64,000 nt of DNA from Bacteroidota bacterium (lineage in GTDB: Bacteria > Bacteroidota > Bacteroidia > Bacteroidales > UBA4417): contig JACAAZ010000004.1 in assembly GCA_013376995.1 (NCBI GenBank), positions 209,052-273,051 on the forward strand, read 5' to 3'. A program made the position numbers and the translations under genes. The notes under the pieces are model-generated. The model made no database searches. It was not told the DNA's origin and saw only the letters and a list, made by a program, of their open reading frames with translations. Positions 55,301-62,295 of this stretch are shown here, piece by piece (within the stretch, counting starts at the first letter, position 1; the number at the start of each line of letters is the position of its first letter).

Positions 55301-56025
55301 GGTTCATTTGCCCGGTATGCAGTGTAATTGTGGCTGCTGAACCAGCAGATGCAGGATTGGTAAATGGGGGGGGGAGTTACCCTTCAGGCGGAAATGTAAC
55401 AGTAGAAGCAAGTCCGAAAGATGGTTGGTTATTTGATGCTTGGAAAGAAACGGGAACAACTCTGTCATCCAACCCTGTTTATAGTTTCATTGTTGACCAT
55501 AATCGCAACCTGGTTGCCAGGTTTTTGCAACTTTATACCATTACTGCTGAAGTTATTCCGACCAATTCTGGTGAAGTGATCGGTTCAGGACCATTCATTA
55601 CCGGGGGACATTGCACCTTACTGGCAATACCAGACAGTGGATATAGTTTCAATTTCTGGTCAGAGAACGGTGATTCCATAAGTTCTGAAAACATTCTTGA
55701 TTTTACAGTTTCAGCAAATCGTTTGCTTCAGGCGCATTTTAAATACACTAATGGGATCAATCAGTTGAATGATGATCCCATCCTTGTTTATCCCAACCCG
55801 GCGGATGAGGTATTAACGGTTGAATTCCCATCTATCAGACCCATATTCCCCAATCGTATTGAAATATATGATTCGCAGGGCAAGCTGGTTCGAATGCAGC
55901 AGATTAACAGCCTTGACAGAAGTGTCAAGGTTAATCTTAGCAAATGCATCAATGGGTATTATACCCTGAAGTTCTGCTTGGGAGGGACTAAGTTGTTCTC
56001 TCGCAAAGTATTGATTATGAAATAA
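52339..56025 (+). CDS. Secreted M6 family metalloprotease with InlB-type repeats and T9SS tail (copy 1)
   Basis: A 1228-residue protein started at ATG 52339 (MKAWLLLSISVIILV). Signal peptide about 1-21. The N-terminal propeptide-like part (about 25-130) leads to an M6-type zinc peptidase domain (about 130-480) with HEMFHSLGAPD, where His310, Glu311 and His314 form the HExxH site and the Asp of GAPD lies near the third ligand. A Met-turn-like WDLMDNGFGHMG follows. Residues about 510-620 are fibronectin-like; 625-775 form a MAM/anchor-J-like domain with a WTTQTN start. Then five Divergent InlB-B-like repeats (about 70 residues each, GYxFxGWxxxG), and a type A T9SS CTD (1150-1228, ILVYPNPADEVLTVEF). 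Confidence 0.9.
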   Translation: MKAWLLLSISVIILVSSPLKAAWIDNQPLDIRQPDGRIIHCFVSGDEYYNWLHDADGYTIIQGSDGYFYYGIISGDDVVPSCWKAGLINPDVIGLARWSKISGDEYQKRKALYGNRPGKSVNTPHSGVLNNLVIFIRFSDDAEFTDSRSFYETKFNLDPGISLQNYYEEVSYGKLSIQSTSYPACIPSVNLSYQDSHPRSYFLPYNATANPNGYVEGNDRTLREHALLRDAVNWINSHSPVPTSLNIDKDNDGLVDNITFLVRGGTGGWSSLLWAHSWSLFSYTVNINGKQVFNYTFHPETQTDVGTICHEMFHSLGAPDLYHYVNSSLQPVQSWDLMDNGFGHMGAYMKWKYSSHTWIDSIPAITASGTYSLNPLETATGNCYKINSLNSSYQYYVLEYRKKTGMYESNVPGSGLLIYRINPYYSGNSTGPPDEVYIYRPGGTVSLNGDPSFAYYTSEEGRDSLSDGTTPSGFLDDGLPGGLIISNVSSAGTTIHFDVTLSNTIKPLSFSADAISTSQINLMWTKNPYDDPVLLAYSTTPFAGNPNVLESYSAGDILPGGGIVLYQGPASGFSHTGLQSSTHYYYRLWSVGSGLLYSAGIDLDGMTKCILNSYPYAQYFNEGNIPDCWTTQTNINNLEAWRVTPTSAAGGSPYELTYDPYVFATGYSRIIMVPFNTVGITKLNVSFRLLNGYFYSGATLKLQSSTDMINWSDESWAETSNNNPTYIQEFVQTTVEHSLNSPVTYLAISVIGNLEAQGNVHMDNFDVSIAECNFFIVNAAASPQEGGIVSGAGNYYPGQVATLSATAYDEWNFLYWTVNDTIVSYQPDYSFVVERDRNVVAVFSQTRISILLETQPPGSGELSGNGIYLLYQPVDISTVANEGYEFTGWTESGTSIATTPDYSFSALGSRDLVANYEHLQVTMEVVIHPGPAGSASGQGIHNYGDTVQLNALPNEGYQFVGWFEDGNLVSSLADYSLIMKADMQMEARFICPVCSVIVAAEPADAGLVNGGGSYPSGGNVTVEASPKDGWLFDAWKETGTTLSSNPVYSFIVDHNRNLVARFLQLYTITAEVIPTNSGEVIGSGPFITGGHCTLLAIPDSGYSFNFWSENGDSISSENILDFTVSANRLLQAHFKYTNGINQLNDDPILVYPNPADEVLTVEFPSIRPIFPNRIEIYDSQGKLVRMQQINSLDRSVKVNLSKCINGYYTLKFCLGGTKLFSRKVLIMK

Positions 56026-56408
56026 TTACATTTCCATTATTCAGAATAGCCTGTTCACATCTCTGTTCAAAACTTGAACCGGCATTAGTTTGCATCGAAC
56101 TCGTTCATATATATATTTGATTGCCATCTATTATTTTTCTCATCAATACCTATTGCCTGGAAAATTATTCTATCATTTGTCAATCGATCATTCTAAAGGT
56201 TTTCCTTGTATTGCGCCCAGGTAGTTTTTCCCGTGACTTATTTCGTATTACCCTATAGTTGGTATCAGGCTTTTAAACAGTTGTATTCTTATTAATAAGG
56301 CAGTTACTTTTTGCCCGGAAGTTGATAGATTATTGAGGATTTCCGGCTAACACCCGGGATACTCAACTTGGAAAACTCACCCGGCTCAGGCTGAAGTAAC
56401 TCGTTGAC
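56026..56408. other. Intergenic region between the two M6 genes
   Basis: 383 AT-rich bases with no gene, terminator or full TAnnTTTG element. It separates tandem paralogues, so the second copy must have its own promoter here or be read from upstream. Confidence 0.45.
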
Positions 56409-59400
56409 ATGATGAAAATGTTTTACAGAGAAAAACATTACATCTTATTTATTTTCATTACCCTGCTGCTGGCTGCTGATCTGCATGCTGCATATTATTC
56501 ATCTCTTCCTTATAAAGTTGTACAGCCTGATAAGTCTGAAATTTCATGCTATCTATCAGGGGATGAATATTTTAATTGGATCCATGACAGGGACGGTTTT
56601 ACACTCATACAGGCTTCTGACGGATATTATTACTATGCTGAAGCCAGCGCGGGGAAGCTGATTCCAGGTCAGTACCGTGCCGGGAAAGTGAATCCGGTTC
56701 TTGCCGGGCTGACTCCATGGCTCAAGATACCCGAGCAGGATTACCAGGCGAAGCGCAACGCCTTCCAAACAGTGTCAGGGCCTGTAGCAACCACACCTGG
56801 AACCGGTACCCTGCATAACCTGGTCATATATATCCGTTTCTCGGATGACAATGAATTTACTACTAGCCGGCAATTCTACGATGATCTTTTCAACCAGGAA
56901 ACTGCCGCATCGCTGCATTCCTATTATTCTGAGGTTTCGTACAACCAGCTGGACATCAGTTCCTCCGGTTATCCTGCCTGCTCGCCCTCAACTAATTTGT
57001 CTTATCGAAGCATCCATCCAAGGAGCTATTTTGAACCTTTCAATGCCACTGCAAACCCTGGTGGATACAGCAATGATGGTGAAAGGATCAACCGTGAGCA
57101 TACATTGCTGAAAAATGCTGTTGAATGGATAAGCATAAATTCTCCTGTTTCTTCCGGGCTCAACATTGACCAGGATGGTGATGGGAATGTGGATAATATC
57201 AGTTTTATTATCCGGGGGAATTGCAGCGCATGGGCGCAATTATTGTGGGCCCATAACTGGCAGTTGTTTTCTTTTAACGTCATGATAAATGGGAAGCGGG
57301 TCTGGCAGTATACATTTACACCCGAAAATCAATCAGATCTGAAGACCCTCTGCCATGAAACCTTTCATTCCCTGGGTGGGCCCGACCTGTATCATTATTC
57401 TGCCGATGGTGTGGAACCTGTGGGTGCCTGGGACATCATGGAATTTGGCTCCGGCCATATGGGAGCCTGGATGAAATACCGTTATTCAAATCATACCTGG
57501 ATATCTTCCATCCCGGTAATAACGAATTCCGGAACATATTCGCTTAACCCGCTTTCCCAGGGTACAAACAACTGCTACAGGATTGCATCACCCAATTCAA
57601 CTCATGAATTTTTCTTACTTGAATACAGGAAGGCCGATGGATTGTTTGAGGGTACTCTCCCTGGTTCGGGTTTGCTCGTATACAGGATCGATAGCCTGGA
57701 AAGCGGAAATACCCTCGGTCCTCCGGATGAAGTATATATTTACCGTCCCAATGGAACCCGGGCGATGAATGGAAGCCCTTCGAATGCTTATTTTACTTTG
57801 GAATCAGGCAGGACATCCATCAACGATGCAACCAATCCCGGATGTTTCCTGCAGGGAGGGGAAGAAGGTGGCCTGCAGATATACAATGTCGGAACCCCCG
57901 GAGCTACTATAAGTTTTTCCATTTACATCAACGAGGTACCGATGCCAACTTTATTTGGTGCTGCTGCTTCAGGTCCTAGAGAGGTTACTCTCAACTGGCA
58001 AAAGAACCAGGACAACAACCAGGTAATGCTGGTTTACAATACGTCCAATACATTTGGAAACCCATTAAACGGTGTAACTTATGGAATCGGGACTGTGCTA
58101 AACGGAGGAGGTACCGTGATTTATTCCGGAGCCGCTCAGTCATTTATTCATAAGAACCTCAATAATAACACACAATATTATTACAGGATTTTCTCCTTTA
58201 CTATCGGCGACGATTATTCCTATGCTGCAGAGGCTAATTCAACAACGCTTTGCGGTGGTTACAACCTGCCTTTTGCTGAAAGCTTTAATTCCGGTAGTTT
58301 GCCTGATTGCTGGACTACCCAGCATTCGGACGGAAGCAGGGATAATTGGGATATAAGCTCATCACAGGTAGCCGGAGGAAGTGGTTCTGAACTACGATCC
58401 ACTTTCCAGGAAGTGAGTTCCGGGATTACCCGTATTGTAAGCCCGATGATCAATACAAGCGGTATGGCAACCCTTGACCTGTCCTTTAGAAGTACACTGG
58501 ACGATTGGGCTCCTGGTGCAACATTGCGGGTTCAATCGAGCACTGACGGGGTCAACTGGACAAATGAAGCCTGGTCATTGAGTACTTCTTCAAATACCAT
58601 GGTTGGCCCGGTCCTGGTTCATACCAGCATCCAGCATAACCTGAATTCACAGCACACCTACCTTGCTTTTACAATCGAGGGAAACCTTTATAAATATGAT
58701 TTCTGGTATATTGATGATATACAGCTAAAAGCCAATACTGTTCTGCCTGTTCAGATAACATTGGCAGCAAATCCAGCAGAGGGTGGCCAGGTTCAGGGTG
58801 GTGGCACTTACCCATTTGGGCAGCTGGTTGGAATATCTGCCATACCCAATTCCGGTTGGGAGTTTATCCAATGGACAAGGGAAGGAGAAGTTATCTCCAA
58901 TGATGCGCAGTTTGAGATGACTGCTGAACAAGGCAGTCTTACAGCTGTGTTCAGTGTTACTGAGGCCAATGTGGTCCTGGAAAGCTCGCCTGTTGTGGGT
59001 GGCTCTGTTTCAGGTGGTGGAATCTATGCCAAAGGATCTGTAGCATCCATCCATGCAATTCCAAACCCAGGATATGTTTTTAAAGGCTGGGAAAACCATG
59101 GGGTTATTATTTCGGACCAAGCCAGGTATGATTTTATGGTTTCCTCGGGGACCCATCTAATAGCGGAATTTGAAGCCATTCAAATACAGTCCTATTTCGT
59201 TTCACTGGCTGCATCTCCTCAAATTGGCGGAATTACTGGAGGTGGCGGACATTTCAATGAAGGATCAATTTGCACCGTAAGCGCAAATCCATTTGCCGGC
59301 TGGATTTTTGAAGCCTGGGAAAGCAATGGGGAAATCGTTTCTTACAGGCCGGTCTATAGTTTCCAGGTTGGAGAAGATCAAAGCCTCACAGCTGTTTTCA

Positions 59401-59897
59401 GGCAGGAAATTGAAATACTGACGTCGGTAAATCCTCCTGAAGCCGGACAGGCGTATGGCGGTGGAAGCTATTTCTCAGGAGATACTATCAGTTGTAAGGC
59501 CCAGGGTAATTTGGGCTGGAAGTTTGATAAATGGCTTTTGAATGGAGCGGTTGTTTCGACGGATTCTGCCTATTCTTTTGTTGCAACTTCTGCTTGTAAC
59601 CTGAAAGCTGAATTTATTTCCGGAGTTGGTATGAAAGAGGTTGATCCTGGTTCATTCAATTTGTACCCTAACCCGGCAAGCAGTTATCTAAAAGTCAGTT
59701 ATTCCGGGATTGAGAAGATAAAAGAAATTAATATTGTTAGTGTTGAAGGGGACATCCTGAGTACATCCATTCCAAATCCGGATGGTTCTGTTATCTCTCT
59801 TGATGTGTCATCAATTAAGCCTGGTTTGTATGTTGCCACACTTTTAACCGGGAAGGGTGAGTTGCTCAGGCATTCTTTTATTGTTGCCGGTAGGTGA
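56409..59897 (+). CDS. Secreted M6 family metalloprotease with InlB-type repeats and T9SS tail (copy 2)
   Basis: A 1162-residue paralogue of copy 1 with the same domain order. Signal peptide about 1-27. The protease domain carries HETFHSLGGPDLYHY (His316, Glu317, His320) and WDIMEFGSGHMGAWMKYRY. After a fibronectin-like and a MAM-like domain (CGGYNLPFAESFNSGSLPDCW) come four InlB-type repeats with GWEFIQWTREG and GYVFKGWENHG, and a type A CTD (about 1085-1162, FNLYPNPASSYLKVSYSG). Start is ATG 56409 or ATG 56412. The pair likely arose by tandem duplication. Ends at a strong terminator. Confidence 0.9.
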   Translation: MMKMFYREKHYILFIFITLLLAADLHAAYYSSLPYKVVQPDKSEISCYLSGDEYFNWIHDRDGFTLIQASDGYYYYAEASAGKLIPGQYRAGKVNPVLAGLTPWLKIPEQDYQAKRNAFQTVSGPVATTPGTGTLHNLVIYIRFSDDNEFTTSRQFYDDLFNQETAASLHSYYSEVSYNQLDISSSGYPACSPSTNLSYRSIHPRSYFEPFNATANPGGYSNDGERINREHTLLKNAVEWISINSPVSSGLNIDQDGDGNVDNISFIIRGNCSAWAQLLWAHNWQLFSFNVMINGKRVWQYTFTPENQSDLKTLCHETFHSLGGPDLYHYSADGVEPVGAWDIMEFGSGHMGAWMKYRYSNHTWISSIPVITNSGTYSLNPLSQGTNNCYRIASPNSTHEFFLLEYRKADGLFEGTLPGSGLLVYRIDSLESGNTLGPPDEVYIYRPNGTRAMNGSPSNAYFTLESGRTSINDATNPGCFLQGGEEGGLQIYNVGTPGATISFSIYINEVPMPTLFGAAASGPREVTLNWQKNQDNNQVMLVYNTSNTFGNPLNGVTYGIGTVLNGGGTVIYSGAAQSFIHKNLNNNTQYYYRIFSFTIGDDYSYAAEANSTTLCGGYNLPFAESFNSGSLPDCWTTQHSDGSRDNWDISSSQVAGGSGSELRSTFQEVSSGITRIVSPMINTSGMATLDLSFRSTLDDWAPGATLRVQSSTDGVNWTNEAWSLSTSSNTMVGPVLVHTSIQHNLNSQHTYLAFTIEGNLYKYDFWYIDDIQLKANTVLPVQITLAANPAEGGQVQGGGTYPFGQLVGISAIPNSGWEFIQWTREGEVISNDAQFEMTAEQGSLTAVFSVTEANVVLESSPVVGGSVSGGGIYAKGSVASIHAIPNPGYVFKGWENHGVIISDQARYDFMVSSGTHLIAEFEAIQIQSYFVSLAASPQIGGITGGGGHFNEGSICTVSANPFAGWIFEAWESNGEIVSYRPVYSFQVGEDQSLTAVFRQEIEILTSVNPPEAGQAYGGGSYFSGDTISCKAQGNLGWKFDKWLLNGAVVSTDSAYSFVATSACNLKAEFISGVGMKEVDPGSFNLYPNPASSYLKVSYSGIEKIKEINIVSVEGDILSTSIPNPDGSVISLDVSSIKPGLYVATLLTGKGELLRHSFIVAGR

Positions 59898-59900
59898 TGC

Positions 59901-59925
59901 AATAAACCTGTCAGGTTTATTTTTT
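59901..59925 (+). terminator. Rho-independent terminator after the second M6 gene
   Basis: AATAAACC (59901-59908), loop TGTCA, GGTTTATT (59914-59921) then TTTT. It overlaps the last bases of the minus-strand DUF4252 gene. Confidence 0.75.
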
Positions 59926-60429
59926 ATCGATCTTTTCAATAGCATCCATTTCCTTAATATCCAGTGTTTTGGAAAGTTTTGAAATGGTTTTGAGGTCAAT
60001 GTTTCCCGTTATGGCGATCATCACGTTGTCATCACCTCCCCCGATCATGAGGAATTCCGTTATCACGCTCCCTTTTTTCCTGATAAGCATTTTGAAAACC
60101 TGGTTCTTTTCCCTGGTTGACATGAGTTCTTCATAGTCTTTCAAAGGCAGGTTTTTAGTTATCTCCTTGTAGAAATTGATATCACCCTTAGGATAGGTAT
60201 CATCGAGGGATAGGATGCGAATGGATTCAAGCCCCTTGATCGCCTTGTTGAATTCATCCTTGCTCTCATTTTCATTTGCAAAGAGGCTGAACATGGCTTT
60301 GGAAATCGAAACTGACGTAAATCCTTCCTTGTCGGAATATTTTGCAAATAATTTGTCAATTGCGGAGTTTTGCCCTTGTGCAAATAGTGCAAAGGCAATT
60401 ATGCCAATGGAAAGTGCTAGTTTTTTCAT
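59917..60429 (-). CDS. DUF4252 exported protein
   Basis: A 170-residue DUF4252 protein. The signal peptide is about 1-19 (LSIGIIAFALFAQG) without a lipobox Cys. The mature part has two similar alpha/beta halves (NSAIDKLFAKYSDKEGFTSV, LESIRILSLDD; NLPLKDYEELMSTREKNQVF, then VITEFLMIGGGDDNVMIAIT). DUF4252 genes in Bacteroidota are commonly found next to ECF sigma operons. Last gene of the operon, 3 bases after the anti-sigma gene. Confidence 0.82.
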   Translation of the reverse strand: MKKLALSIGIIAFALFAQGQNSAIDKLFAKYSDKEGFTSVSISKAMFSLFANENESKDEFNKAIKGLESIRILSLDDTYPKGDINFYKEITKNLPLKDYEELMSTREKNQVFKMLIRKKGSVITEFLMIGGGDDNVMIAITGNIDLKTISKLSKTLDIKEMDAIEKIDKK

Positions 60430-60432
60430 CTG

Positions 60433-60954
60433 TTATTGAGTCTTAACGGTATACAGAACTTCGTTGATTTTATTAAGTTTGCCTGCCTTTTGGAAGGATT
60501 CATCTATTTTCTCCAGGTACTTCAGCTTTGCGTTGTGCCGGTTCATCACGAGCGAGACCTTGAGCAGAGCTCTTTTTGCTTCCATATAGGCAAGTTTGGG
60601 ATCTGAAAAGGTATCCTTAACGGGTGCCGGTTTATTAAGGAAGAATAATGCTGTTAGGGCTATTATCAAAACTGCTGCAGCACTTCCAGAGAGAAGGAGA
60701 AGCTTTCTGAACCTGGTTTTATTCTCTTTTTGCCATTCATTTTCAACCAGGGTGTTGAGCTGAGCTGTTAGGTCGAAATCAGGATAGGTTTCCTGCGTTC
60801 TTTCGGCGAAATAACTAAACATCTCCTTAAAGCCTCGGAATTCAACGGGCAGATTTTCTGCGAGGAGAAATTCCCGAAGGTATTTTTCTTCCTCTAGGGA
60901 AAGATTTCCTTCAAGGTATGCGTTCAGCAATCTATCAATTTCCTGGTATTCCAT
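60433..60954 (-). CDS. Putative anti-sigma factor (single-pass membrane)
   Basis: A 173-residue protein. Residues 1-80 are cytoplasmic and charged (DRLLNAYLEGNLSLEEEKYL), one membrane helix follows (about 86-107, LLLLSGSAAAVLIIALTALF), and a periplasmic tail ends the protein. No zinc-binding anti-sigma motif (HxxxCxxC) is present, so the call rests on topology and on the 20-base overlap with the sigma-factor gene. The hairpin-like DERTQETYPDF segment is acidic, as in Bacteroidota anti-sigma regulators. Confidence 0.7.
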   Translation of the reverse strand: MEYQEIDRLLNAYLEGNLSLEEEKYLREFLLAENLPVEFRGFKEMFSYFAERTQETYPDFDLTAQLNTLVENEWQKENKTRFRKLLLLSGSAAAVLIIALTALFFLNKPAPVKDTFSDPKLAYMEAKRALLKVSLVMNRHNAKLKYLEKIDESFQKAGKLNKINEVLYTVKTQ

Positions 60955-61441
60955 AGTTGTATACTTTCAAAAGTTGTTCCCTGACATTCCTGCGTGCCGC
61001 CGACAATTGCACCCGAATATTATTTTCCGTTGTTTCAAGCACCTGGGCAATTTCTTCGAAGGAGTAATTGTCAATGTCACGCATCTGTATGATCAGGCGC
61101 TGTTTTTCGGGCAGTGATTCAATAGCCTTGCCAACTTCCATCATTCCTTCTGTTTTGTCCATTTGTTCGTGGCTGTTGTCATCAAGTGATGCAAGTTGAT
61201 AAACATCCACCGTCGTTTTTTTGAGCCGGATCTTGTCAAGGCATTTGTTCTTCAGGATGGTGCATGCATAAGCTTCAATGTTTGAAACTTCCCGGAGTTC
61301 ATGCCTTTTTTCCCAGAGTTTCAGGTACAGTTCCTGGAGCATGTCCCTTGCAGCTTCCTTGTCCTCAAGTAAGCGAAATGCAAGCCTGTACATTTTTTCC
61401 CCCAGGGGGATGATTTTATCCTGGAACTCCTCTTTATTCAT
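60935..61441 (-). CDS. ECF-type RNA polymerase sigma factor
   Basis: A 168-residue ECF sigma factor. Region 2 is MYRLAFRLLEDKEAARDMLQ to LYLKLWEKRHEL, and region 4 is LPEKQRLIIQMRDIDNYSFE, followed by EEIAQVLETTENNIRVQLSA. It overlaps the putative anti-sigma gene by 20 bases, showing translational coupling. No N- or C-terminal extension. It probably directs its own operon, which includes two DUF4252 genes. Confidence 0.93.
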   Translation of the reverse strand: MNKEEFQDKIIPLGEKMYRLAFRLLEDKEAARDMLQELYLKLWEKRHELREVSNIEAYACTILKNKCLDKIRLKKTTVDVYQLASLDDNSHEQMDKTEGMMEVGKAIESLPEKQRLIIQMRDIDNYSFEEIAQVLETTENNIRVQLSAARRNVREQLLKVYNYGIPGN

Positions 61442-61548
61442 AAACTATGGCAACCGCCCGTTATGCCTTGAATTCAAATGTACTGAATCTTAAGATGAAT
61501 CCTGACTGCCTGGATTTTCTAAAAACGTTCAATATGATCTTCCTGGTA

Positions 61549-62040
61549 TTATTTGTCTCCGGATTCATCATCGTCGTTATTGTTGGACAGCTTGCTGGTA
61601 ATTTTCTCAGCCTGGGCAAGCGACATTTTCCCATTTAATTCTATCATAACATTATTAGTTCCTCCTGAAACAAAAAGAACATCAGTTACAACCTTGTTAT
61701 GCTTCTTGCATAACAGTATTGACTTGTCGTTCTTATTGCTGACCGACAAGAGTTCTTCATATCCGGACCTGTTTAGTTGAGGTACGATTTCTCTATAGAA
61801 ATTGATCTTTGCATTGAGCGCATCATCTTTTACAGTCAGAATCCGAAGGGAAGAGATTGTGAAATCACTATCGTTATCTCCATCACTTAAAAGTCCCGGG
61901 GGCGGATTCGAGAGTTTAACTGTTACAAAACCATCGCGGTCAGCATAACGATCAAAAACAGTATTGAAGGTCCTGTTTTGCGAGGAGCAACTCATAGAAA
62001 CGAGCAGAAGTAACAGGCTTGATAAGAGCAGGTTTTTCAT
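61549..62040 (-). CDS. DUF4252 lipoprotein
   Basis: A 163-residue DUF4252 protein started at ATG 62040 (MKNLLLSSLLLLLVSMSCSS). The lipobox VSMSC makes the Cys at about residue 18 the lipidation site, so it is likely to be anchored to the inner or outer membrane. Mature part: RYADRDGFVTVKL, LRILTVKDDALNAKINFYRE and SGYEELLSVSNKNDKSILLC, ending in acidic DDDESGDK. It is upstream of the sigma gene by 107 bases and may be the first gene of the operon. Confidence 0.8.
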   Translation of the reverse strand: MKNLLLSSLLLLLVSMSCSSQNRTFNTVFDRYADRDGFVTVKLSNPPPGLLSDGDNDSDFTISSLRILTVKDDALNAKINFYREIVPQLNRSGYEELLSVSNKNDKSILLCKKHNKVVTDVLFVSGGTNNVMIELNGKMSLAQAEKITSKLSNNNDDDESGDK

Positions 62041-62254
62041 GGGATTGGTTTTTGGATTAATTACTTTTGTTTGGTAGACGAATGGCATACGGTTTTGTTA
62101 ATGCAAATGTGTTCATATATCCATTCGAATAGTTTACATCCAATTTTAACTATTAGATTAATAAGTGATTACATGTATTATTCCTTACAAAAAAGGCTAA
62201 AAAATACCTGCCTTTCTCCGATAAATTTTACTACTATTCCGGGTTGATTTCTAC

Positions 62255-62262
62255 TACATTTG
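62255..62262 (+). promoter_or_regulatory. -7 element of the last gene
   Basis: TACATTTG fully matches TAnnTTTG. With a start near 62269 it supports ATG 62296 and not ATG 62269 as the first codon. Confidence 0.5.
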
Positions 62263-62295
62263 TTCGCAATGTCTGCTAAAGGAAAATTTCACAAC

